DNA of 64,000 nucleotides from Eutreptiella sp. 'Long Island Sound 2002' (taxonomy: Eukaryota > Euglenozoa > Euglenophyceae > Eutreptiales > Eutreptiaceae): contig OZ038385.1 in the NCBI GenBank assembly GCA_964036045.1, positions 37,170,063 through 37,234,062 on the forward strand. Reading direction: 5' to 3'. A program made the position numbers and the translations under genes. Of the stretch, positions 51,665 through 61,800 are shown one piece after another (within the stretch, counting starts at the first letter, position 1; every line of letters begins with the position of its first letter). Below the pieces are notes generated by a model, which saw only the letters and a program-made list of their open reading frames with translations, was not told the origin of the DNA and did no database searches.

Positions 51665-51880
51665 CGGGGTTATGTAGCCATCTTGCCCACTTGTGGGCCT
51701 TTTTCTGATTCTGCCCCCCGCTCTGAGGCGGTGGGGATCCCCTAGGCGGCAGGGGTTATGTAGCCACCTTGCCCACAAGTGGGCCAATTCTGATTCTGCC
51801 CCCCAACTCTATAGCGGTGGGGATCCCCGAGACGACAGGGGTGACGTAGCCAGTTTGCCCACAGGTGGGCCAATTCTGTC
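51665..51880. repeat. 86-bp subterminal repeats with GCCCAC...GTGGGC palindromes
   Basis: Perfect or near-perfect palindromes GCCCACTTGTGGGC (51685), GCCCACAAGTGGGC (51771) and GCCCACAGGTGGGC (51857) are spaced exactly 86 bp apart, each preceded by ATGTAGCCA/ACGTAGCCA. The placement near one transposon end suggests protein-binding sites. Confidence 0.75.
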
Positions 51881-52393
51881 CGGTGCTATTGAGGAAACCG
51901 GGACAATCTTTGAATCCACGCTTCGTTGCGTGGTGCATCAGGGTGCCCCCCCGGCGTAGGTTTTGAGTTCTGATTTTGTTCCCTTTGTTGGGGACCCCCG
52001 AGAATGCAGGGGTGATGTAGCATTTCCGCCCTCTTCTGGGCCCCAACCGTCCGGTGCTATTGAGGAAACCGGGACAATCTTTGAATCCACGCTTCGTTGC
52101 GTGGTGCATCAGGGTGCCCCCCCGGCGTAGCTTTTGAGTTCTGATTTTGTTCCCTTTGTTGGGGACCCCCGAGAATGCAGGGGTGATGTAGCATTTCCGC
52201 CCTCTTCTGGGCCCCAACCGTCCGGTGCTATTGAGGAAACCGGGACAATCTTTGAATCCACGCTTCGTTGCGTGGTGCATCAGGGTGCCCCCCCCGGCGT
52301 AGGTTTTGAGTTCTGATTTTGTTCCCTTTGTTGGGGACCCCCGAGAATGCAGGGGTGATGTAGCATTTCCGCCCTCTTCTGGGCCCCAACCAT
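51881..52393. repeat. 171-bp tandem repeat, 3 copies
   Basis: CGGTGCTATTGAGGAAACCG starts at 51881, 52052 and 52223. Copies are nearly identical. Because 171 is divisible by three, a long minus-strand open frame runs through them; I do not regard it as a gene. Confidence 0.92.
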
Positions 52394-52473
52394 CATGGTG
52401 AGATGTAGCCAATTCGCCGGACCCGGCACTTGAAGATCCCTGCCTCGAGCTTTCATACCCCGGCTCGAGGAAC

Positions 52474-54123
52474 ATGACCCCCGCAGACGCTGGCACATGC
52501 CGACTGCCAATCGATTTGCAGCCCATTTGGGACGCCGGGTTGAAGCTTGCACAAGACGACCTTGGTTTAGACTTGAATGCGCTTTTTAATGAAGGCGTTG
52601 CCCTTTTGTCCCCAAGGGGTGTCTTGCTGAAGCCTGTGTTGCCACCAGTGGACAGTGAGGATAGTGAGGATCTGCATGATCCATTGTTCGTTGATGAAGA
52701 CATCGACGATCATGTACTGCAGGCAACAGATGAGGTCGAAGAGCAATTCGCTTCCCCCCCCATTTTGTTGGATTTTGAAGGGCAAGGGAGGTCTAAGCAG
52801 TACGTGCTCAACGTGTTGCACAATGATGGCACTGCTGCACATCCACGAGACCGTTTGATGCGTGCTATCCAAGGCTCGCGCCCGGGCCTCCCCATGCAGC
52901 CTAGTCTGAATGTGGACCCTGAGTCCGGACCAATTGTTGGCGACACTTTTGCCACATTGGTTTGGTACGCAGGAAAGTTGTCTCTCGGCCTATTTTACTT
53001 GCGGACACTCTCGGAGCGCGGCCGCAATGTGAATGGGTTGTCGGCAGCTCAAGTTGAGAGCTCCAGCGTGGTCATGTGCCATGGACAACTCATGTCCATG
53101 CAAGAGTACCCTGGCCCAAAGCTATATGCTTGGAACGGGAGGTTGATACAGAAAGTACTGAAATTCAAAGGGCAAGATTGCCAGTTCGTCAAGTTGAGGT
53201 CCAATGTTGACCATATGTGGTACGAACAAGCAGACCGCGTCATTGCTTTGACACAAGAGCAATTGCTCACACCACCCGACAGTGCCCCAACACTTCGGAT
53301 TGACCCGTACCCCAACCTCCCTTTCCTTGATCAGAACGATGAGACATGTTCTGTTAGGGTTGGGAGTGCAGCACCAACCTCAGGGTTGTGTGAAGTGTGT
53401 CAGAAGAGTGTACCCCTGCATTCCATGCGAACACACATTGGTAGGCACGTCCTCCTCGGAGAGTGCGCTCGCGATGTCTGTGGTTATTGTGGTGGCCATG
53501 ATTGCACCACACAATTGTTGCGTAATACGCATGGCAGGCTTGTGTCAGTCATCGTCACAAACTGTCCTTTGGAGCCCACAAATGTGCGGTATGGTGCGAT
53601 GGCGCGTGGCTCTGCACGTAATCCGTGCACCAACCGCCCCATGCAATGCGTGTTGTGCCGAGATACCGTTTGGTTGTATGGCATGGCCCATCATTTTGAT
53701 TCCAAGCATGCCGGTTCTGCACCTCCAAGTGCCTTGTGCGTCAAGGCAGAGGAAAAGGAAATGGTGGTGAACTGGTCGGGAAAGAAGAACAACAGCAAGC
53801 GGTCTCATCATGAGATGGATGCTGAGGATGGAGGGGACGTGGCTGAGGGCCCTCCCCGTGCCAGCACAGCACCAGCCCCGCACCCCAAGAGGATCAAGTC
53901 CTCCTCCTCCTCCTCCTCCTCCTCCTCCTCCTCCTCCTCCTCCTCCTCCTCCTCCTCCTCCTCCTCCTCCTCCTCCGAGGCATCTTCCGGGGCGGAGCGT
54001 TCTTGCCCGTTGCAGAGTGTAGGGAGGAGGAACCAGGTGTTTAGTTGGCAGCCAAAGAAGAGGTCGGCCGCCGCAGCATATGATTCTGATAGCTCATCAA
54101 GTGAAGGTGAGTTATTTAAGTAA
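52474..54123 (+). CDS. Zinc-finger-like protein of the TIR transposon
   Basis: 549 residues from ATG at 52474 to TAA. The N-terminal half is acidic, with GDTFATLVWYAGKLSLGLFY around residues 155-175. The C-terminal half has paired Cys/His motifs: CEVCQKSVPLHSMRTHIGRH (about 310-330), CGYCGGHDCTTQL (about 338-350), and NPCTNRP then CVLCRDTVWLYGMAHHFDSK with a final H (about 385-415). I recall a similar Cys/His module in ORFs near fungal and algal DNA transposons, but this is memory, not a search. After it come a basic segment, a poly-Ser run from (TCC)n at 53899-53977, and an acidic Ser-rich end (DSDSSSSEGELFK). No DDE/RNase H motif or nuclease signature is evident. It is the only ORF of the element and may bind its subterminal palindromes. 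Confidence 0.75.
   Translation: MTPADAGTCRLPIDLQPIWDAGLKLAQDDLGLDLNALFNEGVALLSPRGVLLKPVLPPVDSEDSEDLHDPLFVDEDIDDHVLQATDEVEEQFASPPILLDFEGQGRSKQYVLNVLHNDGTAAHPRDRLMRAIQGSRPGLPMQPSLNVDPESGPIVGDTFATLVWYAGKLSLGLFYLRTLSERGRNVNGLSAAQVESSSVVMCHGQLMSMQEYPGPKLYAWNGRLIQKVLKFKGQDCQFVKLRSNVDHMWYEQADRVIALTQEQLLTPPDSAPTLRIDPYPNLPFLDQNDETCSVRVGSAAPTSGLCEVCQKSVPLHSMRTHIGRHVLLGECARDVCGYCGGHDCTTQLLRNTHGRLVSVIVTNCPLEPTNVRYGAMARGSARNPCTNRPMQCVLCRDTVWLYGMAHHFDSKHAGSAPPSALCVKAEEKEMVVNWSGKKNNSKRSHHEMDAEDGGDVAEGPPRASTAPAPHPKRIKSSSSSSSSSSSSSSSSSSSSSSSSSSEASSGAERSCPLQSVGRRNQVFSWQPKKRSAAAAYDSDSSSSEGELFK
53899..53977. repeat. (TCC)n trinucleotide repeat encoding poly-Ser
   Basis: About 26 uninterrupted TCC units in frame with the transposon ORF. 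Confidence 0.95.
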
Positions 54124-54144
54124 GGGCTTTTTCCTGTGCCCTTA

Positions 54145-54256
54145 TTAGGTCGATACGTAGAAAGTGTTCCAAGGAGCCACTCTTGGTCTTAGGCCCCTCC
54201 CTCCTTAGGTCGATCCGTAGAAAGTGTTCCAAGGAGTCAATCTTGGTCTTAGGCCC
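54145..54256. repeat. 60-bp tandem duplication downstream of the transposon ORF
   Basis: TAGGTCGATACGTAGAAAGT starts near 54146 and again, with one change, near 54206. Confidence 0.85.
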
Positions 54257-54415
54257 TTCTTTTTCATTCCTCGAGACGTTTGGGGAGAAGGCTGCTGCAA
54301 GTGTGGTGTAAGCGGGGAGGGGTGATGTACCATCATGGCGGTGTGGTCCGAGGCCACCGCCCCGAGTTGCTATGACCACACGTTTGCAGTTGCATTCCAA
54401 CCCCTATATATATGA

Positions 54416-54447
<32 letters not shown>

Positions 54448-54790
54448 CTTTGTATGCATGTATGTATGTCTTGTGGCATGGTGTAACTCTAATCCCATGG
54501 CCGCCTCAGGAGCCCACCCCCCTGAGGTTCCCAGTGTGGCTGGGAATACCCAAGCCGATGATACCCTACCCTCTATTGTGGGAAGGGGCGGTGCGAACTG
54601 TCGGATCACACCTGGGCCGCATACCCAACTGTTCGGAGGTGCCCGACACCCCCCCCCCCCCCCACGGGAACCCCGGGAACCGCCCCCCCCCCCCCCGGGA
54701 ACCGCCCTCCCTGGCGCCCCTCCTAGACCCCCCCCTCCAAGCCCCCCCCCCCCCCCCCCCCCCCCCAAGGGGCCTCCGGCCGACAGTTAG
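54257..54790. other. Transposon 3-prime region with (TA)n and poly-C tracts
   Basis: A (TA)n run at about 54408-54448, then C runs of up to about 20 (54650-54770) interrupted by CGGGAACCGCC units. No gene seen. Confidence 0.6.
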
Positions 54791-54837
54791 TTGGGGGGGT
54801 AGTTGGCGTCCAGAACCGAGGGGTCGCCCCCCCCGGG
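54791..54837. repeat. Right terminal inverted repeat
   Basis: Inverse of the left end. It is followed by the CTTGGGGC duplication at 54838-54845. Confidence 0.85.
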
Positions 54838-54840
54838 CTT

Positions 54841-55880
54841 GGGGCCAGGCTTCGTTCAGATGACCTTCAGTCTCACAAGTAACACAGACACGGCACAGAA
54901 AAATTTCATGTCTGCAACATCCTGTTTCGTCCTAGATGGTTACTATTATCTGCAAATGTTCAGTCACTGCACATGTCCCCTTCTTGGTTGGGGTGCTCCA
55001 CTATTGTAAGTGAATAAACTGCTGCAAATTGAAGGGGGGGGGCAGTTCTGCTCACTGACACAAACAAAAATCCCTCCCTGGCACCCTGATCCCTGATTCC
55101 CTCATCCTTGATCCCTGACTCAGGACACATTCTCTGGAACTAAAGCAGGGTGCAGAACAGGGTGCGTTGACAAATGAACACTAAAGGAGTGAATCTCAGT
55201 TGACTAGGTTGTAGTGTGCCTGCCAACGTGCATGGGATGATCCACTGTTCAACTGGCTGAGAAGTGAAACCCTTCTTCCTGTGATACACCATCCGGAATT
55301 CCTGTCTCTGCTGCCCCTTGGGGCCAGGCTTCGTTCAGATGACCTTCAGTCTCACAAGTAACACAGACACGGCACAGAAAAATTTCATGTCTGCAACATC
55401 CTGTTTCGTCCTAGATGGTTACTATTATCTGCAAATGTTCAGTCACTGCACATGTCCCCTTCTTGGTTGGGGTGCTCCACTATTGTAAGTGAATAAGCTG
55501 CTGCAAATTGAAGGGGGGGGGCAGTTCTGCTCACTGACACAAACAAAAATCCCTCCCTGGCACCCTGATCCCTGATTCCCTCATCCTTGATCCCTGACTC
55601 AGGACACATTCTCTGGAACTAAAGCAGGGTGCAGAACAGGGTGCGTTGACAAATGAACACTAAAGGAGTGAATCTCAGTTGACTAGGTTGTAGTGTGCCT
55701 GCCAACGTGCATGGGATGATCTACTGTTCAACTGGCTGAGAAGTGAAACCCTTCTTCCTGTGATACACCATCCTGAATTCCTGTCTCTGCTGCCCCTTGG
55801 GGCCAGGCTTCGTTCAGATGACCTTCAGAAACACAAGTAACACAGACACGGCACAGAAAAAATTTCATGTCTGCAACATC
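54841..55880. repeat. 479-bp satellite, two full units and a partial
   Basis: GGGGCCAGGCTTCG occurs at 54841, 55320 and 55799, an exact 479-bp period. Units are nearly identical. The third diverges after TTTCATGTCTGCAACATCC. Short CCCTGATTCCCTCATCC-type repeats lie within each unit. Confidence 0.93.
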
Positions 55881-56519
55881 CCTGACCTGTTGAAGTTCAA
55901 AAATGTGTGGAACCCGAAGGCAGGGGGCAAGAAGGTGGGGGTGGCCCAGGCGGGAGGGCAGGAGAGGAACTTACAGGTTTTTATTTTTATATCCCACCCT
56001 GCTCTCTTGGACCCCTTGAGTGCCTGGGCGTCCTCTCCTCCCACCCCAGTAGGGCAAGAAGGTGAAACCTGCCTGCCCAGGCACCCAGTCATCAAACAGC
56101 ACCTGCTTAACTAAGAAAGGATGGTTCGCCAAAAATGAAAAAATAAAATTTGCAAAGCGGTGCTGTCAGTGGTCCCCTGTGTTTGACTGACTTTTGTTTG
56201 TTTCTTGTTCAGGGCTGGTTGCTTCGGGGAAGGGGTCGAGAGCAGGGGGGAGGGGTTTAAGGGGTATGTGCGCCTGTCATTGACTGATAGGGTCCCCCCT
56301 GATGGGGGGACCCGTAGCAACACACAGGAAATGATGTCCTGCACACCTGAATAGCCGTCCTACATCCACCAGAACCATGGAAAACCCAGGGGGAAGGCAC
56401 AACACAGCAAAGCAAAGCAAAACAATCTAAACCAAAGCAGGCTGAAGAGTGCACTGTGCGTCTGTCTGTCTTCCGGGACTGAGTTTCCTGGTTCACATTG
56501 AGATTGGCCAACCCCACCC
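55881..56519. other. Spacer
   Basis: Short open frames on both strands without domain signals. Near 56340-56375 TGCACACCTGAATAGC plus TCCTACATCCACCAGAACCA repeats part of the ~999-bp satellite (as near 46045). Confidence 0.45.
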
Positions 56520-56745
56520 CCCCGCCAATAAGGGGATAAAATCACCAAAAAAGGGGGATAAAACCCCCCCAATGACCAAATTGGGGGACAAAACCACCCC
56601 TTTGGGGGGATAAACCCACCCCTGCAAAAGGGGGGATAAAACCACCCCAAGGTGGCATAAAACCACCCCAGGGGTCAAAAATGGCCAAAAAAGGGGTTGG
56701 GGGTGGTTTTATCCTCCATTTGGGGGTGGTTTTATACCCACGACC
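56520..56745. repeat. GGGGATAAAACCACCCC array with terminal inversion
   Basis: At least eight irregular 20-30 bp units containing GATAAAACCACCCC or ACAAAACCACCCC, then, from about 56690, two units in the opposite orientation (GGGGGTGGTTTTAT). Organisation resembles the array at 9840-10390, with a different motif. Confidence 0.65.
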
Positions 56746-57830
56746 ATTTTGGGCCGCAACTGAGCACCTGCGGCTGTTCAACTTTTTTGTGCTGCAATCA
56801 AGCACCGGGCGGTTCTGTGGAACAACGGTTTTGTGCCACCACAAAGCAGAGCGTGTGTATGTACTCCATGGAGCAGTAGGCGATTTTGTGCTCGCACTTT
56901 GCAGCAAATAGGTTGTGCTGGCATTGAGGAGCATCCCCCTTCGTGCTCATGTTGATGGGCGAGCCTTCGTTGTGTTGCCCGTGAATGGCATTGCCATGGC
57001 GAGCCGTTTGGTGGTGATTCTGCATGGGAAGCCCTTTTTTGTGGACCCACTGCGTAGCAAGTTGTTTTGTGGTGCAGGTCAGTGGGAGGCTTGCTTGTGC
57101 TCACAACGAGGAACAAGCCTTGAACAGCCTTTAGCCAATAGCAACCCTTTTTCCACTACCACGAAGCAGCAAGCTATTGTGTTTTGGCCGTTTTGATGCT
57201 CGCATGAAATAGCACGCTTTGTTGTGTTGCCCCGGTGTAGCAACTCTGCTGGTTTGGAGCGTGGTCCCATTGGGGAGCATGCGTTTGGGTTTGTGACCGA
57301 GGCCGCAAGCCTCGCAGCCACTGAGCAGCACGGCTTTTTACGCACTCATTGTGCTCAGCTTGTCCTGGCCGCTGAGCAGCTGGCCTTTTGGTCTTGCCAC
57401 TTGAGCAACAGGTCTGTGTGTGCCAGCCCCCGCTGTAGCCTTTCTTTCCGGGCCCTGCGCCGCAAGCCTCTTCGTGCTAAAAAAAAAAGGTCTCCCACTC
57501 ACAGGCAGCCCCAACAGCGTGCAACTCACTATGGCCACAACAGCGGCGCAGACAAAAATGGCGCTAGAATGTGCTACTGCGAAGCAGCACCAAAACATCT
57601 TCCGTGTAAGGCAGGCCCGCAGGCCCACAGAGGAATGCCACTTCGCGCCCAAAATGGCTTGTTCTTCACTTGCAGCAACAAAAGTCCCGCTGCTCTGTGG
57701 AAACCCATGTAGGCCTCGGGTCCCACTGCAGCAGACAGGGCCCGGTGCAGTGGTGTCCCACAACAAGGCTTGCTGCACGACGGGGGCCGCTCTGTGACAG
57801 CACAGATGGGCCGCACATACACAAAAAGGA
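56746..57830. repeat. Degenerate ~30-bp minisatellite
   Basis: A loosely conserved unit of the type TTTTGTGCTS-N8-GAGCANGSC recurs about 30 times (for example near 56784, 56829, 56882, 57040, 57064 and 57176) on one strand, with some units inverted near the right end. Copies share only part of the bases. Open frames on both strands follow from it. Confidence 0.45.
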
Positions 57831-57910
57831 CCACCAATGTTTGGCAGCATGACCCACCCCCTCAACCCCCTAATTGACGCCCTCCTCCTGATGCACACTT
57901 TGCCCTACAG

Positions 57911-58190
57911 GTATGATTTTCCGCAGCCATCCCTGGCCTAGAGGACACGGGTATGATATAGAACAGCTATCAAGGGCCTTGAGGATACGAGCATGATATA
58001 GAACAGCCATTAGGGGCCCAGAGGACACAAGTATGATATAGAACAGTCATCAAGGGCCTAGAGGACACGAGTATGATATAGAACAGCCATCCCTGGCCTA
58101 GAGGACACGAGTATGATATAGAACAGCCATCAAGGGCCTAGAGGACACAAGTATGATATACAACAGCCATCCTCGGCCTAGAGGACATCT
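57911..58190. repeat. 40-bp minisatellite, 7 copies
   Basis: GTATGAT or its variant GCATGAT begins units at 57911, 57951, 57991, 58031, 58071, 58111 and 58151, an exact 40-bp period; each continues AGAACAGCCATC and GGCCTAGAGGACAC. Confidence 0.95.
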
Positions 58191-58542
58191 CATCGGCAGG
58201 TCACGCCCCTCCCCTCCCCTCCCCCCGCTTGCGGGCTGCGGCGTGCGGCCACCACATCGAAGGGCCGCGTGGCTCATGTGTTGTTGGGTCCCTCTTGTCT
58301 GTTCACAGAAAGATCGCCAAGCAGGTTGTGGGGCAGACAGGGCGGCCCCTCTCATGGACCACGCCCCTGGGGGTGCCAGTGGTACAGCCCTACGTCATGA
58401 ACCAATGCACTGGATGTATTGACCCACGCACTTGTGGGGACTACACTGATTATTAAACGCAATAAATGTCACATTTGTTATGCAAATTGAATTGGCAGAT
58501 TTTGGAAGGGATTGTGGCTGCAAACTGGACAAGTGTATGATG
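58191..58542. other. Spacer before the methyltransferase-like gene
   Basis: No supported gene. This is downstream (3-prime) of the minus-strand gene that ends at 58543; ATTAAACGCAATAAATG near 58454 is on the other strand. Confidence 0.4.
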
Positions 58543-59835
58543 TCAAAGCAGTGCGTCGTAGATGTCCCGAGTGGTCAGCACAGAGGGTGTCATGAAGCTC
58601 TTGCGGCCAACCTGGTTGCTGGTCTTGTTGACCTTACGAAGAACAATTGCCATGTCCGTTTGCCGATGGTAGAAATCCACGACCTCAAAAGCAGAAGACG
58701 TGATGACAACGCGCGCCGCGGCGAATATCTGTGCCGCGGACCGCGGAGTGAACGTGTGGTAGTGGATGTAGTACCGGCGAAGCATCGGAGAGCTGAAGGT
58801 CTTCTGCGCAAACTCAAATGCTCCAGGCAGGTCTTCCCGCTGCTCATATTTGCCTGTGCTGGTGTGGTGCGATAGCGCCCATTCGCGGTGATGCTCGAAC
58901 TCATTGGTGTCCACAAGGCTGGGCTGCAGGTACTCCAAAAGGAGGTGCTCCCACGACGTCTGAACGCGGAAGCGGTCAAACGTCGTGCACATGTTTGGAA
59001 GCATGATGAAGTAAAGGCCCCCCTCCTTGAGAACGCGGAGGCCATTCTGCAGGGCCAACAGGAAATGGCGCGTGTGCTCCAGCAAATGGGACTCTATGAG
59101 GACGTCGTATGATGCATCGTCGACCTTTGTGAGGGTCTCTGCATCCGTAACAATGTGGGCGGCGGCGAATTCATTGGCGTTCAGCTCTGGATACTTCATC
59201 CGCAGCCCACTGGAATCAGTAGAGTCCGCGTAAGTCATGTTCACGAGGCTGAAGGGAACAGGGGCAGGGTGATGCAGGGCGCCCACCTCCAGTCCTACCA
59301 AGGTACGTCCCAGCTCCTTGTGCAATCGCCTCATGTGCTCGTGATAGTACACACGGCGCCACTGGAAGGAGTCAAAAGGGTCACCAATGTCCCAACACTC
59401 GGCGCTTGCATGGCCAAAGTCAATGCCCGGATACCGCTCCTTGTGCTTCCCTTCCCAAGCGAATATTGCGCTGCGGGAGGCGGCCTCTGTGGCCGCTCGG
59501 ATAGCGTCCATCGATCCATAGTGGCGCAGAAGGCCTTCAACCATGCGTGCATGGTCCTGATTTTTCGGCCTTCTTGGATCGCGCACATGGTGAGCACTCA
59601 CGCGATGAGGCTGTGACCATGCATCTTGTCGCCAACGAGCAGCATCATCGCCAGGCATGCCATCCGCAGTGACATCACCACTGCAGCAAAGCTGGTGCTT
59701 CATCAAGAGAACCAGCATCATGATGGCATGAGACGTGCAAAGTGACATGAAAAATTCCATCAACGGCTGAACATCAGCCATTTCATTGGGTTGCAGCTGA
59801 GGACCGATACTTGAATGGGGGCAGGTAAATGTCAT
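58543..59835 (-). CDS. Class I SAM methyltransferase-like protein with N-terminal anchor
   Basis: 430 residues in one exon, ATG at 59835 to TGA. A hydrophobic stretch at about 25-46 (FFMSLCTSHAIMMLVLLM) fits a signal anchor, so the protein may sit in the ER/Golgi with its C-terminal domain lumenal. The domain from about 185 has a motif I-like GLEVGALHHPAPVPF, an acidic strand (YADSTDS), VDDASYDVLIESHLLEH as the motif II/post-I region, and a GLRVLKEGGLYFIMLPN strand, followed by TFDRFRVQTSWEHLLLEY. This pattern is that of Methyltransf_11-like SAM-dependent methyltransferases. The substrate is unknown; it could act on glycans or small molecules. No motif is visibly lost. The N-terminal 120 residues outside the anchor are unassigned. 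Confidence 0.8.
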   Translation of the reverse strand: MTFTCPHSSIGPQLQPNEMADVQPLMEFFMSLCTSHAIMMLVLLMKHQLCCSGDVTADGMPGDDAARWRQDAWSQPHRVSAHHVRDPRRPKNQDHARMVEGLLRHYGSMDAIRAATEAASRSAIFAWEGKHKERYPGIDFGHASAECWDIGDPFDSFQWRRVYYHEHMRRLHKELGRTLVGLEVGALHHPAPVPFSLVNMTYADSTDSSGLRMKYPELNANEFAAAHIVTDAETLTKVDDASYDVLIESHLLEHTRHFLLALQNGLRVLKEGGLYFIMLPNMCTTFDRFRVQTSWEHLLLEYLQPSLVDTNEFEHHREWALSHHTSTGKYEQREDLPGAFEFAQKTFSSPMLRRYYIHYHTFTPRSAAQIFAAARVVITSSAFEVVDFYHRQTDMAIVLRKVNKTSNQVGRKSFMTPSVLTTRDIYDALL

Positions 59836-60323
59836 AGTAACTTGGGGCTATTTCAGGGCTCTTCCAGGGCTTGGGGCCCTTTCATTTCATTGATGTCGGA
59901 CTCACCCTGAAAGAGGTGGTAACCCTGTTGAGGCGGGATTTGGTACATGGCATGCAGGTCAACCTCCAGTGTGGCAGCCTGCTGTACCCAGCGGGTGCAG
60001 CCAGTAGGGGTGCAGAGGTACCAGAACCCAGAACGCAGAGCATTTATTCACGGATACAGAGCTCGCATATACCCCTGTGTCACAGGCAAGCCTTTTTTGT
60101 GGTACGGGGGGAGGGGGGGGGGTGGAAATCTTGGACCAGGCAGGCACCTTTTCAGGGCAGGCACTGGTTTTGTCCTACCCCTACCCTAGGGGGGGCGGGG
60201 TCCAGTCAAGGAGGCAGGCACCCACTCACCACCTTGTCCACAGTACCTGCCCAATATCAAACCACACGCAATGCATCAAATCGTGAAGGGCTCACCACTG
60301 GTTGCTGAAGACATGTATGTTAC
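59836..60323. other. Spacer upstream of the methyltransferase-like gene
   Basis: Probably holds the promoter of the minus-strand gene at its left end; no motif is certain. G runs near 60108-60123. Confidence 0.4.
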
Positions 60324-60482
60324 TCACTCACTGTCGCTGGAGCCGTAGCAGTCAGAAATTGAGGAAGAATCACCACTAGACTCTCCCTCACACACAACCA
60401 CATCCGTCTTCCTTTTAGCTCCAACCACTTCTTGTGTTGTCTTGCGCTTATGGGAAGCATGCTTGGTGCCCCGATCAGCCCG
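60324..60482 (-). other. Possible C-terminal exon or gene fragment
   Basis: A 52-codon open stretch ending in TGA reads RKTTQEVVGAKRKTDVVV, then an acidic Ser-rich tail ending SSSISDCYGSSDSE. The basic segment plus Ser/Asp/Glu tail resembles the C-terminus of the transposon ORF at 52474-54123. Upstream continuity is lost at a TGA at 60483. Confidence 0.3.
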
Positions 60483-61800
60483 TCAAAAAAAACCAGAAAA
60501 CTGTTTGGACCATGTCCCAGATATTCAACCTTCCTGTCCGAATGCTGCCACACCCTGGCATTGAACCAGAGACACAGTACCTGCAAGGGCACTGTCCCAC
60601 CACCGGGGTACTGACCACCCCTGACAACATCCAGCTCAGGGGTGGGATAGATATTCCAGTTTGAATTCCCCCCCCCACAAAATCTCAGCCTGGCCCAGCA
60701 TTTTGCATCTGTTGCCTTAATTACCCTAGCGCCCTGGATTCGAACCCAGGACTTCTAGGTTGCAGGTGTAATATAGTACCCACAGGGTTCTGAACAGATG
60801 ACCCACTGCTCAGGGGCGACAGGAATATTTTGGTTACAAATGTTTTCCCCAAAAAAACCCAACCCACTCTTGGCCTACCCCCACCCGGGGGGGGGGGGAG
60901 GGTGGGTCCGAGCCATGCACCAGCCCATACCATAGCAGGTGCGACTCCTGCAGACCCACCACCACCACCCTGGGGGAGGGTATCCAAGCCACTAAAAAAA
61001 GGCTTGGTCACAGGCATATGGTCATTGCTACACTTCTTTCAGTGCGTTGTTTTGCCTTGCTGCACTGCAGCGCAAACCAGACCAGTGCTGAATGTTGCCT
61101 TGAGTTCACCACATGAGGTGGCTATCGAATGTTTCTTGGGCTGTCTGGGTCAGCTCATTCTGCTCCCAATGGCACTCGTTAGTCATGCACCCTCCACACT
61201 AGGGCTTGTCCCTACAACATTATCCCAACTCACTCTGTCATGCAGGTCTTACCAATTAACATCACCCTGTCTCCCGCGGCTCTGATAACAACAGCACAAA
61301 TGAAATGCAGGCCACTTGCCCCACCGCAACCCCGTTCCCAAAAATCAGATCCTTGGCCCGTTCAAGAGCAAGCGGAGTACCACTTGTCTAGATGTAGTGC
61401 CCAGCACCTTTGGTACTGCCCCCCATGAGCAGACTTCCGTTTGCTTCGACCAGTGCGACCTGCACTTGCACCTCCCACCCAAACGGGTGGACATTGGGCT
61501 TTTGGATCCACCTGATGCCAGTGGCAAAGTGCAATCTCACACGAATGTCCTAGGCCGTCCTGGCCAAAATCGAGAAGAGTTCCTTTGGACTTAGTGCAAT
61601 CGGTTGGCCCAGCCATGTCACAAGGCCAAAAGTGTAGCGGGATTGCGTCGTTGCGCAGGGGGAGGGGGGGCTACTGTGCGAGAGGCAATCACTCTAGTCA
61701 GACCCTCTTCCCGCAAAGTTGCCGACTTGCATATGGACAAGTACAGTATCTTTACAAGCCTTCATAATTCCATGCCCCAACCCCCGGCACCCGCCCTTGT
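60483..61800. other. Spacer with tRNA-like motifs
   Basis: On the minus strand CTGGTTCAATGCCAG (about 60557) and GGGTTCGAATCCAGGG (about 60733) are B-box/T-arm-like, the second a perfect GGTTCGAATCC. I could not fold a complete tRNA around either, so they may be tRNA-derived SINE fragments. A plus-strand open frame at about 61316-61591 has protein-like content (CDLHLHLPPKRVDIGLLDPP) but no domain. Confidence 0.35.

Larger units (their letters stand above)
51519..54837 (+). mobile_element. 3.3-kb TIR DNA transposon with zinc-finger-like ORF
   Basis: Terminal inverted repeats of about 46 bp (51519-51565 and 54791-54837) start CCCGGGGGGGG and share CGAC and GACGCCAACTACCCCCCC with about five mismatches. 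The 8-bp target duplication lies in a satellite whose empty units are known. Just inside both ends GGGGCCTCCGGCCGACAGTT recurs as a direct repeat (about 51575 and 54772). Interior order: 86-bp palindrome-bearing repeats, 171-bp repeats, one ORF of 549 codons, a 60-bp repeat and simple repeats. No transposase catalytic motif is recognised. An 8-bp duplication fits hAT, P or the KDZ/Zisupton groups. Confidence 0.85.

Noticed and set aside
51756-52703. 315-codon minus-strand open frame
   Set aside because: It runs through the 171-bp repeats, whose length is a multiple of three, and opposes the real ORF at 52474. It is a repeat artefact.
56542-57898. Several 100-190 codon frames on both strands
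   Set aside because: They follow the minisatellite units and share no domain or consistent start.
57911-58190. CRISPR-like array
   Set aside because: The 40-bp units are contiguous tandem repeats with no unique spacers; the host is eukaryotic. It is a minisatellite. The same applies to the 20-bp iterons at 51144.
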